From Ovis canadensis (Eukaryota; Chordata; Mammalia; Artiodactyla; Bovidae), in the NCBI RefSeq assembly GCF_042477335.2, contig NC_091256.1:33882001-33946000 (forward strand): a stretch of DNA of 64,000 nucleotides, given 5' to 3'. The notes beneath the pieces were generated by a model. It saw nothing but the letters and a program-made list of their open reading frames with translations, was not told the origin of the DNA and did not search any database. Numbering within the stretch: the stretch's first letter is position 1; every line of letters begins with the position of its first letter. This document shows positions 45,521 through 56,200 of this stretch, one piece after another. The position numbers and the translations under genes are program-made.

Positions 45521-46035
45521 GGAATTAATAGCTCATTTAAAAACATTTAAAACTCCAGAGTTTTTGCTTTCCCAGCAGTTCCCAATGCAAGCCCTCTTTT
45601 ATGACAAGGCAATTATGAATTCTAATGAACAACTGTTAGATAAGACAGCTAACTAAAAGACACCCCCACATTTCAATGTCAATAATCAGGGCTCTACAGT
45701 AGTCATTCACTCTGATCTACTGCATTTCACTCTGTTTTCCAGCAAATGATTGTCTCTAGAATTTCCCCAGTTGCCTTTTCTCCTTCTGTGCTGTGATGTC
45801 TCAAGTCCAATATGCTGAAGAGAATTCCGTAACTGATACTATAAAGGAATTACTAGTGGATACATATGACATCAGGCCGTATCATACAGACTTGGTCTTT
45901 GAGGAGACAGGTTTGGGTATACTGGCTAGGATATGACTCTAGAGGAAGAACTGCCCTCCATCATATTTAAGCCAAGAAGCTGCAATTACACCCAAGTTGT
46001 ACAATCCATCCCTGAGCTAGATGCTGTAGTGGATT
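45521..46035. other. Unassigned sequence
   Basis: No gene or confident repeat is seen. Confidence 0.4.
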
Positions 46036-46210
46036 TCAAAATAGGAGACAGGACAGGGCAGTGAGAAGGGCCAAGGTGCTGAAGTCGAGGAGAACTTGGT
46101 TCTAACCCCAGATCCACAAAAACTGAACTGAGCAAATCATTTAAACTCTCTGAGCTTTATTTTCCTCACTGTAAAAGAGAGAACTGACTTTGCAGGCATT
46201 TGTGGAGATT

Positions 46211-46425
46211 GCAGGCATGCTCAGTCATTTCTGACTCTTCGTGACCCCATGGACTATAGCCCCACCAGGCTCCTCTGTCCAAGGGATTTCCCAGGCAAGA
46301 ATACTGGAGCGGGTTGCTATTTTCTTGCTCCAGGGAATTTTCCCGACCCAGGAATCAAATCCACATCTCTTTCATCTCCTGCACTGGCAGGTGATTCTTT
46401 ACCCCTGCGCCACCATCAAATGAGA
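46211..46425 (-). mobile_element. Bov-tA SINE
   Basis: GGCATGCTCAGTCATTTCTGACTC to TTCTTTACCCCTGCGCCACC. Confidence 0.92.
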
Positions 46426-46439
46426 TCATATATACAAGC

Positions 46440-46670
46440 CAGGGATTCCCAGGTGGCGCTAGTGGTCAAGAACCTGCCTGCCAATGCCAGTGCAGAAGAA
46501 TTAAGAGTCGTGGGTTTGATCCCTGGGTCCGGAAGAGTCCCTGGAGAAGGAAATGGCAGCCCACTCCAGTTTTCTTGCCTGAGAAATCCTATTGACAGAG
46601 GAGCCTGGCAGGCTAGAGTTCATGGGGTTACATAGAGTCAGACACAGCTGAAGGGCTTAGCACACATACA
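46440..46670 (+). mobile_element. Bov-tA SINE with CTCF-like head
   Basis: CAGGGATTCCCAGGTGGCGCTAGTGG to CAGACACAGCTGAAGGGCTTAGCAC. The head carries CCAGGTGGCGCTAG. Confidence 0.93.
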
Positions 46671-46710
46671 TGTCAAGTGCCTGGCACATAGAGGGGCTGA
46701 GTCAGTCTTA

Positions 46711-47189
46711 CCATTAATTTGAAGATGCATTCTATGTTGTCAAGGAACAACTGTTTATTCAAAGATATGAGACATATAATCAAATATCAAATGAATCAAA
46801 CATCTATAAAATAAATACTCTCAATAATTTTTTCTGATATTATATAAGTATTATATATTCATTAGAAAAAATAAGAGGAGGCAAAAAGAAGAAACACTTT
46901 TAATGGATGAAGTCCAAACACATAATACCGATGAAACAGTATTTAGATTTAATGCTTTAAATCTATAAATTTATATATTTATATAAGATTTATAAATTTT
47001 AAATCTATAAAGATTTAGATACTTTTCTAAAGGAAGTAAAATTCATCAATAGGGAGAGTATATATTTAAGTTGATGTAGTCATACAGTGGAAAACTATAT
47101 ACCTAATTAATAAAAATAGACTGGAACTTTGTGTCTTAAATCAGAAAATAGCAGAATATATTGTTAGTTTTAAAAAGCAAATTAACGAT
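46711..47189. other. AT-rich unassigned sequence
   Basis: TATAAATTTATAAATTTT-type words at 46965-47010. No gene is seen. Confidence 0.4.
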
Positions 47190-47265
47190 AAATGGGATAG
47201 AGAGCGTGGAATTAACAGATGCACACTATCATATGTAAAGTAAACAACAACAATTTACTGTGAAG

Positions 47266-49456
47266 TGCTGGGAGCCACCACGCAAGAGCCCACCCCTGAC
47301 AAGTCATGTGGAAGAGAACTGTTAAGCAAGGCTTCAGGACTCAACGGGCTCCCTAGGCTTTCTCGAACATCTACCCCAAAACCAGAATCTGTCTGTTCTA
47401 CTATTTCATGACTTTCATCAACTCCTCTGACATTAACAGGGGGCTATTCCTGACCACCTTTCTCTGGAGAAAATTAACTTAGGGCTATAGCTAATAAGTC
47501 TCCTGGACATGAGCAGAATATTTCAAATCAAACCCCGTCTGTTAGCATTCTAGCTTGCTTGGCAGGTATATCCAGACTCTTGCAGCTATACATATGATTA
47601 TTTACAGCCTCCCAACTGTGAGAGGCACAAAAAGCCTAAAACATAGAGCCTTTTAAAGAGTTAAAGGTTATTAGAGTAGTGCTGGTATAAGATTTCATTA
47701 TTGGGCCAATGCTTGTTGCTAAGTTCCCATATCTCTTATCCACTGTGCACCTGGGAGTGCATTAGTTAACATAGTTAGAATGTAAGAAAAATAAGTGTAG
47801 CCTTGAAATTAACCACATCAGACTTTTGAGCTAATTGGTTCATTCTTGTAACTCACTGCACATTTGCTCTGTGAGAAATGTAACTTGTTTAATACTTTCT
47901 GAAGCTAACATAGATTAGAAATATAAAGAAAAAACACTTTGAGGGAAAATAAGTTTTCTGGTTGAACAGCCTTTATCAAAAGAGGGTCATACAATCAAAA
48001 AATGGGCCAAAGAACTAAATAGACATTTCTCCAAAGAAGACATACGGATGGCTAACAAACACATGAAAAGATGCTCAACATCACTCATTATTAGAGAAAT
48101 GCAAATCAAAATTACAATGAGGTACCACTTCACACCAGTCAGAATGGCTGCGATCCAAAAATCTGCAAGCAATAAATGCTGGAGAGGGTGTGGAGAAAAG
48201 GGAACCCTCCTACACTGTTGGTGGGAATGCAAACTAGTACAGCCACTATGGAGAACAGTGTGGAGATTCCTTAAAAAATTGCAAATAGAACTACCTTATG
48301 ACCCAGCAATCCCACTTCTGGGCATACACACCGAGGAAACCAGAATTGAAAGAGACACATGTACCCCAATGTTCGTCGCAGCACTGTTTATAATAGCCAG
48401 GACATGGAAACAACCTAGATGTCCATCAGCAGATGAATGGATAAGAAAGCTGTGGTACATATACACAATGGAGTATTACTCAGCCGTTAAAAAGAATTCA
48501 TTTGAATCAGTTCTGTTGAGATGGATGAAACTGGAGCCGATTATACAGAGTGAAGTAAGCCAGAAAGAAAAACACCAATACAGTTTACTAACACATATAT
48601 ATGGAATTTAGGAAGATGGCAATGACGACCCTGTATGCAAGACAGGGAAAGAGACACAGATGTGTATAACGGACTTTTGGACTCAGAGGGAGAGGGAGAG
48701 GGTGGGATGATTTGGGAGAATGCCATTCTAACATGTATACTATCATGTGAATTGAATCGCCAGTCTATGTCTGACGCAGGATGCAGCATGCTTGGGGCTG
48801 GTGCATGGGGATGACCCAGAAAGATGTTATGGGGAGGGAGGTGGGAGGGGGGTTCATGTTTGGGAATGCATGTAAGAATTAAAGATTTTAAAATTAAAAA
48901 AAAAAAAAAGGAAAACCTAATGAATGGAAAAAAATAAAATTAAATTAAAAAAAAAAAAAGAGGGTCATAAAATGTTCCCAGGCCTCCAAAGCCAGAAGAT
49001 AATGTACACAATATTGTTTATGGGAAAGGTTTGCAGAAAAAATCCTGGTTTCGATAAAGACAAAACAGATGTAATGTTTGGGCTGAGTCTGTATGACTTT
49101 GCATCTTTCATTTCCCTCTACGTATAAGACAAGGTATAAAAGTACTTTTTAAAAATAAAGCTATTGGGCCTCGCTCAAAGAAGCTTGGTCACCCCGTGTT
49201 TTTCTTTTTGTTCTCTTTCTCTCTCTTACCTTCTTTTTCAGGCTGATCCCTTGAAACACGGGGGCTCTCTGCATTCACTTTTCTGCCTGGGCTTCTAAGA
49301 CTTTATTAGCTTTCTATGTAAACCAAGGAATATCAGCCTCTTTCCCTCTTTTATTTTCTTATCTACAATATTCTTTCCTTATCTCTCTCTAAATCATCCA
49401 CCGACGCCGTTTTTCCTTCAGGTTCCCCTGGATCCTGTGGGGGCTGGACCCCGGCA
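47266..49456 (+). mobile_element. Solo LTR of a class II ERV (BTLTR1-like)
   Basis: Begins TGCTGGGAGCCACCACG and ends GGGGCTGGACCCCGGCA, the TG...CA of retroviral LTRs. A 6-bp duplication GTGAAG/GTGGAG (47260-47265, 49457-49462, one mismatch) has the length typical of class II (ERVK-like) integration. Without the nested L1 it is about 1.2 kb. A TATAAA box lies at 49135-49140, and AATAAA at 49154-49159 is followed by the pyrimidine-rich R/U5 part. There are no gag, pol or env sequences on either side, so the provirus has collapsed by LTR recombination. The family name is from memory. Confidence 0.88.
47992..48955 (+). mobile_element. Young 5'-truncated L1 inside the LTR
   Basis: Inserted with TSD AAAAGAGGGTCATA (47978-47991, 48956-48969). 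It starts in the C-terminal part of ORF2, and the frame 48048-48611 stays open to the ORF2 stop (motifs [39 protein letters not shown]). The 3' UTR is complete, with GGGGTGGGAGGG-type words. It has two A runs, 48896-48909 and 48947-48959, separated by 37 nt of non-L1 sequence. It is little diverged compared with other L1s here, so it is the newest layer. Confidence 0.95.
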
Positions 49457-50187
49457 GTGGAGCACAGGAAACTATATTCAATATCTTGTAATAAATGATA
49501 ATGTAAAAGAATAACAAAAGAATATAGATATATACCTATATATGCATATGTGTGTGTATTACCAAATCACTTTATGGTACACCTAAAATTAACACACTAT
49601 TGTAAATCATAATACTTTCAACTTTTTTAAGAATAACAGGCAGGTTAAAGGAAAAAAAATAGTTTGAAATGGCTATTTTATTAGGCATGCTTTCCTCTGA
49701 AATTTGGGATTATTTCAAACACTTCATACATATTTTCACTATTTTGTTTTATGGCAATTTAGTAATTTAAACAATAACTCTAAGAAAGACAAAAAGACCA
49801 TATAAACGGAGATGAGGAAGCAGAAGACACAAAGATATCAAGAACCCCCAAATAACATGGAAGCAACCTAAATGTCTCTCAACGGAGGAATGGATAAAGC
49901 AGATGTGGTTCATAAACACAATGGAGTATTACTCAGCCATGAGAAAAAATGAAACAAGGCCATTGGCAGCAACATTGATGGACCTAGAGGTTGTCATATT
50001 GAGTGAAGTGGCTAGATAGGGACCAGTATCATGTAATATCACTTATATGTGGAGTCTAAAAAAAATAATACAAATGAACTTACAAAACAGAAATAGAGTC
50101 ATAGATGTAGAAAACAAATGTACAGTTACCAGGGGATGAGAGAGGAGGAGTAAATTGGGAGACTGGGATTGACATGTACACACTAGG

Positions 50188-50392
50188 CTTCTCTGGCGGC
50201 TCAGCTGGTAAAGAACTCGCCTGCCAATGCAGGAGACGCAAGAGACATAGATTCAATCCTTGGCCCAGGGAGATTCCTTGGAGGAAAAAACGGCAACCTG
50301 CTCCAGTATTCTTGCCTGAGAATTTTCACGGACAGAGGAGCCAGGCGGGCTACAGTCCATGGGGATGCAAAGAGTCAGACATGACTGAGCAC
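50188..50392 (+). mobile_element. Bov-tA SINE nested in L1
   Basis: AGGCTTCTCTGGCGGCTCAGCTGG to GTCAGACATGACTGAGC, followed by a CA tail. Confidence 0.94.
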
Positions 50393-50420
50393 ACACGCAC
50401 ACACACACACACATATACAC
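50390..50420. repeat. (CA)n microsatellite
   Basis: CACACACGCACACACACACACACATATACAC grown from the Bov-tA 3' end. Confidence 0.9.
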
Positions 50421-50628
50421 AAAATAGATAACTAATAAGGACCTGCTGTACTGCACAAGGAACTCTACTCAATACTCTGTAATAACCTATATGGGAAAAG
50501 AATCTAAAAGAGAGAGGATATATGTCTACGTATAACTGATTCACTTTGCTGTACGGCAGAAACTAATACAACACTGTAAATCAACTATGGGACAATAAAT
50601 TTAAAAAAAAAAGAACCCCCAAATAACA

Positions 50629-51190
50629 AAGGACACTATCTTAGGGTGTGAGCATTGAGGCTCAAAACATCTGTTTCAAACTTGATGGCCTCAAACACGT
50701 GGGTGTGAAAGTGCAAGTTCAGGACACTGTAAGGAGGAGATAGGAGGCCAACACCATTGACTCTTGGAAACCACAGATATCTCACCCAGCCCATTCTTTG
50801 CCTTGAAGCACTGAGCACTGAAGCAACTTGTAAACTGTATATCAGAACCTCACTTGAATGCTGGTGTCAAAGGATAAAGAAAATATCTGCTTGATGGGGT
50901 GAAAGGTGAACCACACTTCATCATTCACATCCTTTCATTCATTCACGGATTGAGGATTGACAGAGAGATACCTGGGTATTTTGATAATAGTCTGGCCGCT
51001 CACAAGCCACGGGACCGCCCATGCTAGGACACACACGTGAGCCAGACTTTCTGTGGGCCCGATTATTTGATACCCTGGGCTTGTTAACTGTGGGAGTGAT
51101 GGTGGCAGTGACATGAGAGTATTTCCTAAGAGTAAACACACAGGAAGAAATACCCTTAAGCATCATGCAAGTCTCCTAATCACGATTTTT
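50629..51190. other. Unassigned sequence
   Basis: No gene or confident repeat is seen. Confidence 0.4.
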
Positions 51191-51194
51191 AAAG

Positions 51195-51509
51195 AATCTT
51201 TTTTACAGTAGGTCCCTGTTGATTAACTATTTTAAATATAACAATGTGTACATGTCAATCCCAACCTCCCAATTTATCCCTTCCCCTCACCATTTGCCAG
51301 TAGTAATCAGATGTTCATTCCTAAGTCTGAGAGTCTGTTTTTTGCAAATAAGTTCATTTGTATCATTTTTTTAGACTCTGCATATAAGCAATATCATATG
51401 ATATTTGTCTTTGGTTTACTTCACTTATTATGATAATCTCACATTGCCACATTCACATTGCCACAAATAGCATTATCTCATTCTTTTCAATGAGTGTGTA
51501 ATATTCCAA

Positions 51510-51541
<32 letters not shown>

Positions 51542-51790
51542 CAACATCTTCTTTATCCATTTTTCTGTTGATGGACATTTAGGTTGCTTCCATATCCTGG
51601 CTATTGTAAATAGTGCTGAAATGAGCATTAATGTATCCTTTTGAACCATGTTTTCTCTGGATATATGCCCAAGAGTGGAATTGCTGGATCATATGGTAGC
51701 TCTATTTTTAGTTTTCTGAGAAACCTCTGTACTATTCTCCTTAGTGGCTGTACCAGTTTACATTCCCACCAACAGTGTAGGAGGATTTTT
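51195..51790 (-). mobile_element. L1 ORF2 end and 3' UTR
   Basis: Reverse L1 from CAGTAGGTCCCTGTTGATTAAC to TTACATTCCCACCAACAGTGTAGGAGG. GATTTTTAAAG/GATTTTTTAATAG at the two sides may be a TSD. Includes a (TG)n(TA)n run at 51511-51542. Confidence 0.9.
51511..51542. repeat. (TG)n(TA)n microsatellite
   Basis: Eight TG units followed by eight TA units, at the same place in L1 as the run at 27594-27629. Confidence 0.92.
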
Positions 51791-51947
51791 TAATAGTCCC
51801 ATGATGCAAGTAAATAAAATGGTTCAAAAGGAGAAAGTGCATTTGACTCATATCCTAAAATGAGGAGGTCATGGAGGCAGACATATACATAGAGGGGCTC
51901 AATAAAAACAACTAACATTTTAAAATGTTAGCCCAGTTCTTTGCTGG

Positions 51948-52117
51948 GCTTCCCAGGTGGCGCAGGTGGTAAAGTATCCACCCCACAACACAATTCACCA
52001 GGGTTCGATCCCTGGGTTGGGAAGGAAATGGCAACCCATTCCAGTATTCTTGCCTGGAGAATCCCACAGACAGAGCCTGGCAGGCTACAGTCCATGGGAT
52101 CACAAAGGGATCACTTT
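51948..52117 (+). mobile_element. Bov-tA SINE, shortened
   Basis: GGGCTTCCCAGGTGGCGCAGGTGG to GGCTACAGTCCATGGGATCACAAAGGG. A gap of about 20 nt after TTGGGAAGG removes the ATCCCCTGGAGA part, and the 3' end is truncated. Confidence 0.92.
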
Positions 52118-52121
52118 TTGC

Positions 52122-52300
52122 CAGCAACACTCAGGATCTCATTTAAGTTTCACAACTCCCATAGGAGTAGGTATCACAACTCACATCAAAAAGTATGGAG
52201 GATACTGATGCTCCAAGAGGTGAAGTAACTTGCCCAGGGTCATACAGCATCTCAGGGACCTGCTAACAAGGACTTAGAGGCTCACAACCTGCTTCATTAA
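52122..52300 (-). mobile_element. MIR SINE
   Basis: CTCATTTAAGTTTCACAACTCCC, GATGCTCCAAGAGGTGAAGTAACTTGCCCAGGGTCATACAGC, classical reverse MIR. Confidence 0.82.
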
Positions 52301-52496
52301 AATGCACCAACAAATATACCAAGTGCTGAAAACACAAAAAAAGAGACAAGCAGATCCCCTGACCTCTAGAACTGACACAACTCAGCCCTGGTGTTGCTAG
52401 GACTGGCCGGGCCCTCACAGCTAAGAGGGAGTGTCCTGCTGAACATCATCTCTCAGGATAGCAGCACCAGACAAGAGGCCGCCTGCACTCCTGTCT

Positions 52497-52695
52497 GGGT
52501 GCGTGCTCAGATGCTGTCGTGTCTGACTCTTTGCAACCCCATGGACTGTAGCCCACCAGGCTCCTCTGTCCATGGAATTCTCCAGGCAAGAATACTGGAG
52601 TGGATTGCCATTCCCTGCTCCAGGAGATCTTTCAGACCCTGGATCAAACCTGAGTCTCCTGCATTGGCAGGCGGATTCTTTGCATTCTTGTTGAA
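52497..52695 (-). mobile_element. Bov-tA SINE
   Basis: GTGCGTGCTCAGATGCTGTCGTGTCTGAC to TCCTGCATTGGCAGGCGGATTCTTTGCA. The last part of the tRNA head is missing. Confidence 0.92.
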
Positions 52696-53450
52696 GCTTG
52701 GCTAAAAACAAGAACACTCTGCTAGCCATAGAAATACCATTCTTCCCCCTGCCCAGGATTATGAGTGGCTGCTGTTCTTTACCAATGAAACCTGAAGCCT
52801 GACTTCATTCCTCCCATTTAACAGACAGAATATATTGACACCCAGTGATAGAATGATCCCCCTTGCTGGCAGCAAAGCCCCAATTCCTTGAATCCTTCCC
52901 CAGATCACCTAACAACCGAGGTGCTGGAACAAATCCTTGTGAACACTCTTGCTAAGATGCCTCATGGTTTCCATGGTGGAAGTTCTCCCTGCACTGAGCA
53001 TTAAAACCCATTTGTTTTATAATTTATCCCCAGGTGTGTCTATGGCTGAAAGGCAGTGACAGACCTGGAGTGGGAGTCCTCATTGCCTTTGAGTGGAACC
53101 TGGACTCAGGACCCTCCATAGTGTTCCTGCTGAAGATGCTGCCTTGTCTGGGAGGTGAGGTCCTGTGGAATTGGGCCCCGGTATTCCACTGAAGCCCTTC
53201 AGCACTGGGTCAGTTTCGCTTTCTTAGGAATAACGTGCCTTGGGATTTTTCAGTCATATAATCAAGTCTATATGGTTCTCTGGTGAAATAGTGGAATCTG
53301 GCCTCTGCCCTCAAGACATTTAAAATCTAACTGGGTGCAGACACCCAAGGTCAGTCTACACTATACATTTTGACATTTCCACTATGAACAGTGAGTTAAA
53401 ATAGAGCTAAATCTTGAAACCTTACTTATTAAAGTTGGTAGTTTAAAGAA
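52696..53450. other. Unassigned sequence
   Basis: Somewhat GC-richer. No gene or confident repeat is seen. Confidence 0.4.
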
Positions 53451-53578
53451 GGCCTAGCATTCCTAAGAGCATTTACAGATCCGGGCCCTGTGCCAGGCAC
53501 TCCACAGGGACCACCATCTCCTTTAATCCTCCCAGCAATCTCATGAGGCAGGAATTATGACTTTCTCCACTTTTACAG

Positions 53579-53802
53579 TGCATGAGTGTGCACGTTCAGT
53601 CATGTCCGACTCTTTGCAACCGCATGGACTGTAGACCGCCAGGCTTCTCTTTCCGTGGGATTTCCCAGGCAAGAATACTGGAGTAGGTTGCCATGCTGCC
53701 CTCCTCCTGGGGATCTTCCTGAGCCAGGAATCAAACCTGAGTCTCCTGCGTCTCCTGCTTTGGCAGTCAGATTCTTTACCAATGCACCACCTGGGAAGCC
53801 CC
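53579..53802 (-). mobile_element. Bov-tA SINE
   Basis: TGCATGAGTGTGCACGTTCAGTCATGTCCGACTC to TGCACCACCTGGGAAGCCCC. Joined directly to a BovB tail on its right. Confidence 0.94.
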
Positions 53803-53967
53803 AAAGAGAAGGGGGCGACTGAGGATGAGATGGTTAGAGAGCATCATTGACTCAATGGACATGAATTTGAGTAAACTTTGGAAGATAGTGGAGGACAGAG
53901 GAGTCTGTCTTGCAGTCCATCAGGTCACAAAGAGTCGGATATGACAGCAACTGAACAGCAATAACCG
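53803..53967 (+). mobile_element. BovB 3' tail
   Basis: GAGAAGGGGGCGACTGAGGATGAGATGG to GAGTCGGATATGACAGCAACTGAACAGCAATAAC. Shares its outer TSD with the Bov-tA on its left. Confidence 0.92.
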
Positions 53968-54100
53968 CTTTTACAGATGGTAAAAATGAGGCTCAGGGCA
54001 CTTTTTAAACTCACAGACAATGTGCTTTCTGAGGTTAAACACCTGGTGGAAAAGGGTTTGGTAGCAGGCAGGCCTCAGAGTCAGAATGCTCAAACTCCAA

Positions 54101-55429
54101 GCTATACTTTATAGTATACATCAATTTCTATAATAAAACTTCTCTGTAAAGCCCTTTTCTATAACCTACATTGGGTCAGGCCATGGGCCAGATCATGTTT
54201 CCACAGTTAGGGCTCTGTAGTGCAAGTTTTGAAGATAGAAAGCACAAGCTATAAAGCAAAGCTTCGTGCGTCACTCCTAAAAGCATCATATTTGTTTTTT
54301 CTGAATACCTTTGACCACCAGATTGCAGTCATGCACTCATAGCCCAGCATGGGTCCCAGTTTTCTGAGGCAGATAGGAGACCTGGTTATTATCATCATGG
54401 CTGCAAGCCCCTATCACCACTGGCCACTCTGAGAATTTACTCCTCCCTCCCTTGAGAAAACACAGGCAAAAACCACCCAGCCCTGTGGTTATAAATCCCA
54501 TGAAAAGTGGCGCTTGCACCCCCAAGCCTAAAAGAATGGGTATAATGTGCCAGATATTTCGGCTCTAAATTGGAGCTTATTTTTATAGCCTCTGTGACCA
54601 TGTGGCTCAAGTATGAGACAAAGGAAAGGCCATCACCTTGTGTCACCAAAAAAATAAATAAATAAACAAGTGAGATTACAGCTGTACTTCCTCTACACAG
54701 GATATATTCATCTCTGAGTGTGCTCCTGAATCAGGACACTAGGAATGGAAAGGTGGCCATCTGTCATCCACAGAGAATCACCCTTTGGGGTAAAGTGACA
54801 CAGTAACATAGCAAAGGGAGGCATCGGAAGAGAGAGAAAGCAAGGAGATAGCTTGGCAAGCCTAATTCAAAATTCAAAAAGAGTGAAAATGTCTTTTTAG
54901 GATAAACAGAGCAGGCTATTGTGTGATATTCACTCCTCAACTCATACAGACCTTCACTTACTAGTCCACAAGGAACCACCCCTCACCCTCTCTCATGCTC
55001 TAACTTCCTTAGTTTATCTTGGTGCTCTTCTGGTCTGCTGAAGAAGATAAAGCCTGCCAGGGGCCCAGGGGATAGAGGGGCTTCAGTGACAAGCTGAGGA
55101 GCTGGTCTGCCTCCTGGAGCAGAGAGAAGGCGAGAGGGTCAGTTCAGGGTGCCAGGAGGCTGGTCAAGCAAGCGCCTTTTCCAACAGCACAGATGTGAAG
55201 GAATAAAGTCACACCCAAGAAACAGGACAGGAATACAAAAGGAGGGGCTGTGGCAAGTCCTTTGAAGCGAAAATAAACTAAATGTATAGACTGGTCAGAC
55301 ACAGGATGAAAGGGGAGGCAGCGTCAAATGCACCAGCAAGGTTCCAGCTGGTTTAGGGGAAGGAGCCTGGGGCGGGGGCAGGGATTGTGGGCAGAATGCT
55401 CCCACTGAAACCAACAGAAGAGCTGACCG
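54101..55429. other. Unassigned sequence
   Basis: GC-richer from 55020 to 55440. Small chance frames only (for example 54437-54649 minus). No gene is seen. Confidence 0.4.
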
Positions 55430-55447
55430 CAGAACTGGGATAAACTC

Positions 55448-55913
55448 GTGGATAAAGAAGATGTGGTGGACTACTAGTCAGTCATGAAAAAGAATGAGAT
55501 AATGCCATTTGCAGCAACATGGAGGCAACTAGAGATTATTTCACTAAGTGAAGTATGTCAGACAGAGACAAATATCACATGATATCACTTATATGTGGAA
55601 CCTCAGATATGACACAGTTGAACCTATCTATGACACAGAAGCAGATTCACAAACATAGAGGTTGCCAGGGGGAGGGGCTTAGGGGAGGGATGGAGTGGGA
55701 GGTTGGGGTCAGCAGATGCTAACTATCATATATAGAATGGATAAACAAGGCCCTACTGTCTAGCACAGGGAACTATATTTAGTATTCCATGATAAACCAT
55801 AATGGAAAAGAATATTTTGAAAAAGAGTGTATATGGATGTATAAGTGAATCACTCTGCTGTACTGCAGAAATTAACACAACATTGTAAATCAACTGTACT
55901 TCATTAAAGAAAA
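55448..55913 (+). mobile_element. L1 3' end
   Basis: GTGGATAAAGAAGATGTGGTGG, GAGATAATGCCATTTGCAGCAACATGG, the 3' UTR and a short A-rich end. Flanked by diverged 18-bp repeats (55430-55447, 55914-55931; 15 of 18 match), an aged TSD. Confidence 0.92.
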
Positions 55914-56071
55914 CAGAACCGAGACAAACTCCCAGTGAATGCGAAGTGTCTGCAGATTCCCGGAGAACGTGCCCAGGGAGTCCTTAGCAACAGCTCCCAT
56001 GGCCTAAGATCCTGGGAGGGGTAAGAGACAGAGGGAGAGGTGGGGTCCTCTTTTAAATGGAGTGGTCAGAG

Positions 56072-56200
56072 GGACTTCCCTGGTGGTCCAGTAGTTAAGA
56101 ATCCACATTCCAATGCAAGGGGGCACAGGTTGGATCCCTGGCTGGGGAACTAAGATCCCACATGCTATGCTGCCAAAACATTAATTTTTTAAAAAAATCT
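56072..56200 (+). mobile_element. CHR-type SINE, 5' half
   Basis: GGGACTTCCCTGGTGGTCCAGTAGTTAAGAATCC, B-box-like GGTTGGATCCCTGG, then GAACTAAGATCCCACATGCTATGC and an A-rich end. Confidence 0.9.

Larger units (their letters stand above)
46040..46710 (+). mobile_element. MIR split by two opposed Bov-tA copies
   Basis: MIR body at 46060-46200 (CTTGGTTCTAACCCCAGATCC, AAATCATTTAAACTCTCTGAGC) and its 3' end at 46675-46705 (AAGTGCCTGGCACATAGAGG). The Bov-tA elements at 46211-46425 and 46440-46670 lie in between. Confidence 0.7.
47190..49640 (+). mobile_element. Old L1 3' end, host of an LTR insertion
   Basis: The left part ends at 47265 (CACACTATCATATGTAAAGTAAACAACAACAATTTACTG). The right part starts at 49457 (GTGGAGCACAGGAAACTATATTCAATATCTTG) and continues to ATTGTAAATCATAATACTTTCAAC. 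Joining the two outer parts restores normal L1 3' UTR order, which shows the LTR went into an L1. Confidence 0.85.
49858..50610 (+). mobile_element. L1 3' end with 18-bp TSD
   Basis: Flanked by AAGAACCCCCAAATAACA at 49840-49857 and 50611-50628, a perfect match. Contains the ORF2 end (GGAATGGATAAAGCAGATGTGG, CACAATGGAGTATTACTCAGCC) and a complete 3' UTR with A tail. A Bov-tA is nested at 50188-50392. Confidence 0.95.
53455..54100 (-). mobile_element. MIR split by a BovB/Bov-tA composite
   Basis: Reverse MIR: CTGTGCCAGGCACTCCACAGG...CTTTTACAG at 53490-53578, resuming with CTTTTACAGATGGTAAAAATGAGGCTCAGGG at 53968. The 9-bp repeat CTTTTACAG (53570-53578, 53968-53976) is the TSD of the intervening block. 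Confidence 0.85.

Noticed and set aside
48048-48611. 187-codon frame as a possible gene
   Set aside because: It is the C-terminal end of L1 ORF2 inside a 5'-truncated L1 with a TSD, not a host gene.
47266-49456. Full provirus
   Set aside because: Only one LTR with its duplication is present; no retroviral genes lie on either side, so it is a solo LTR.
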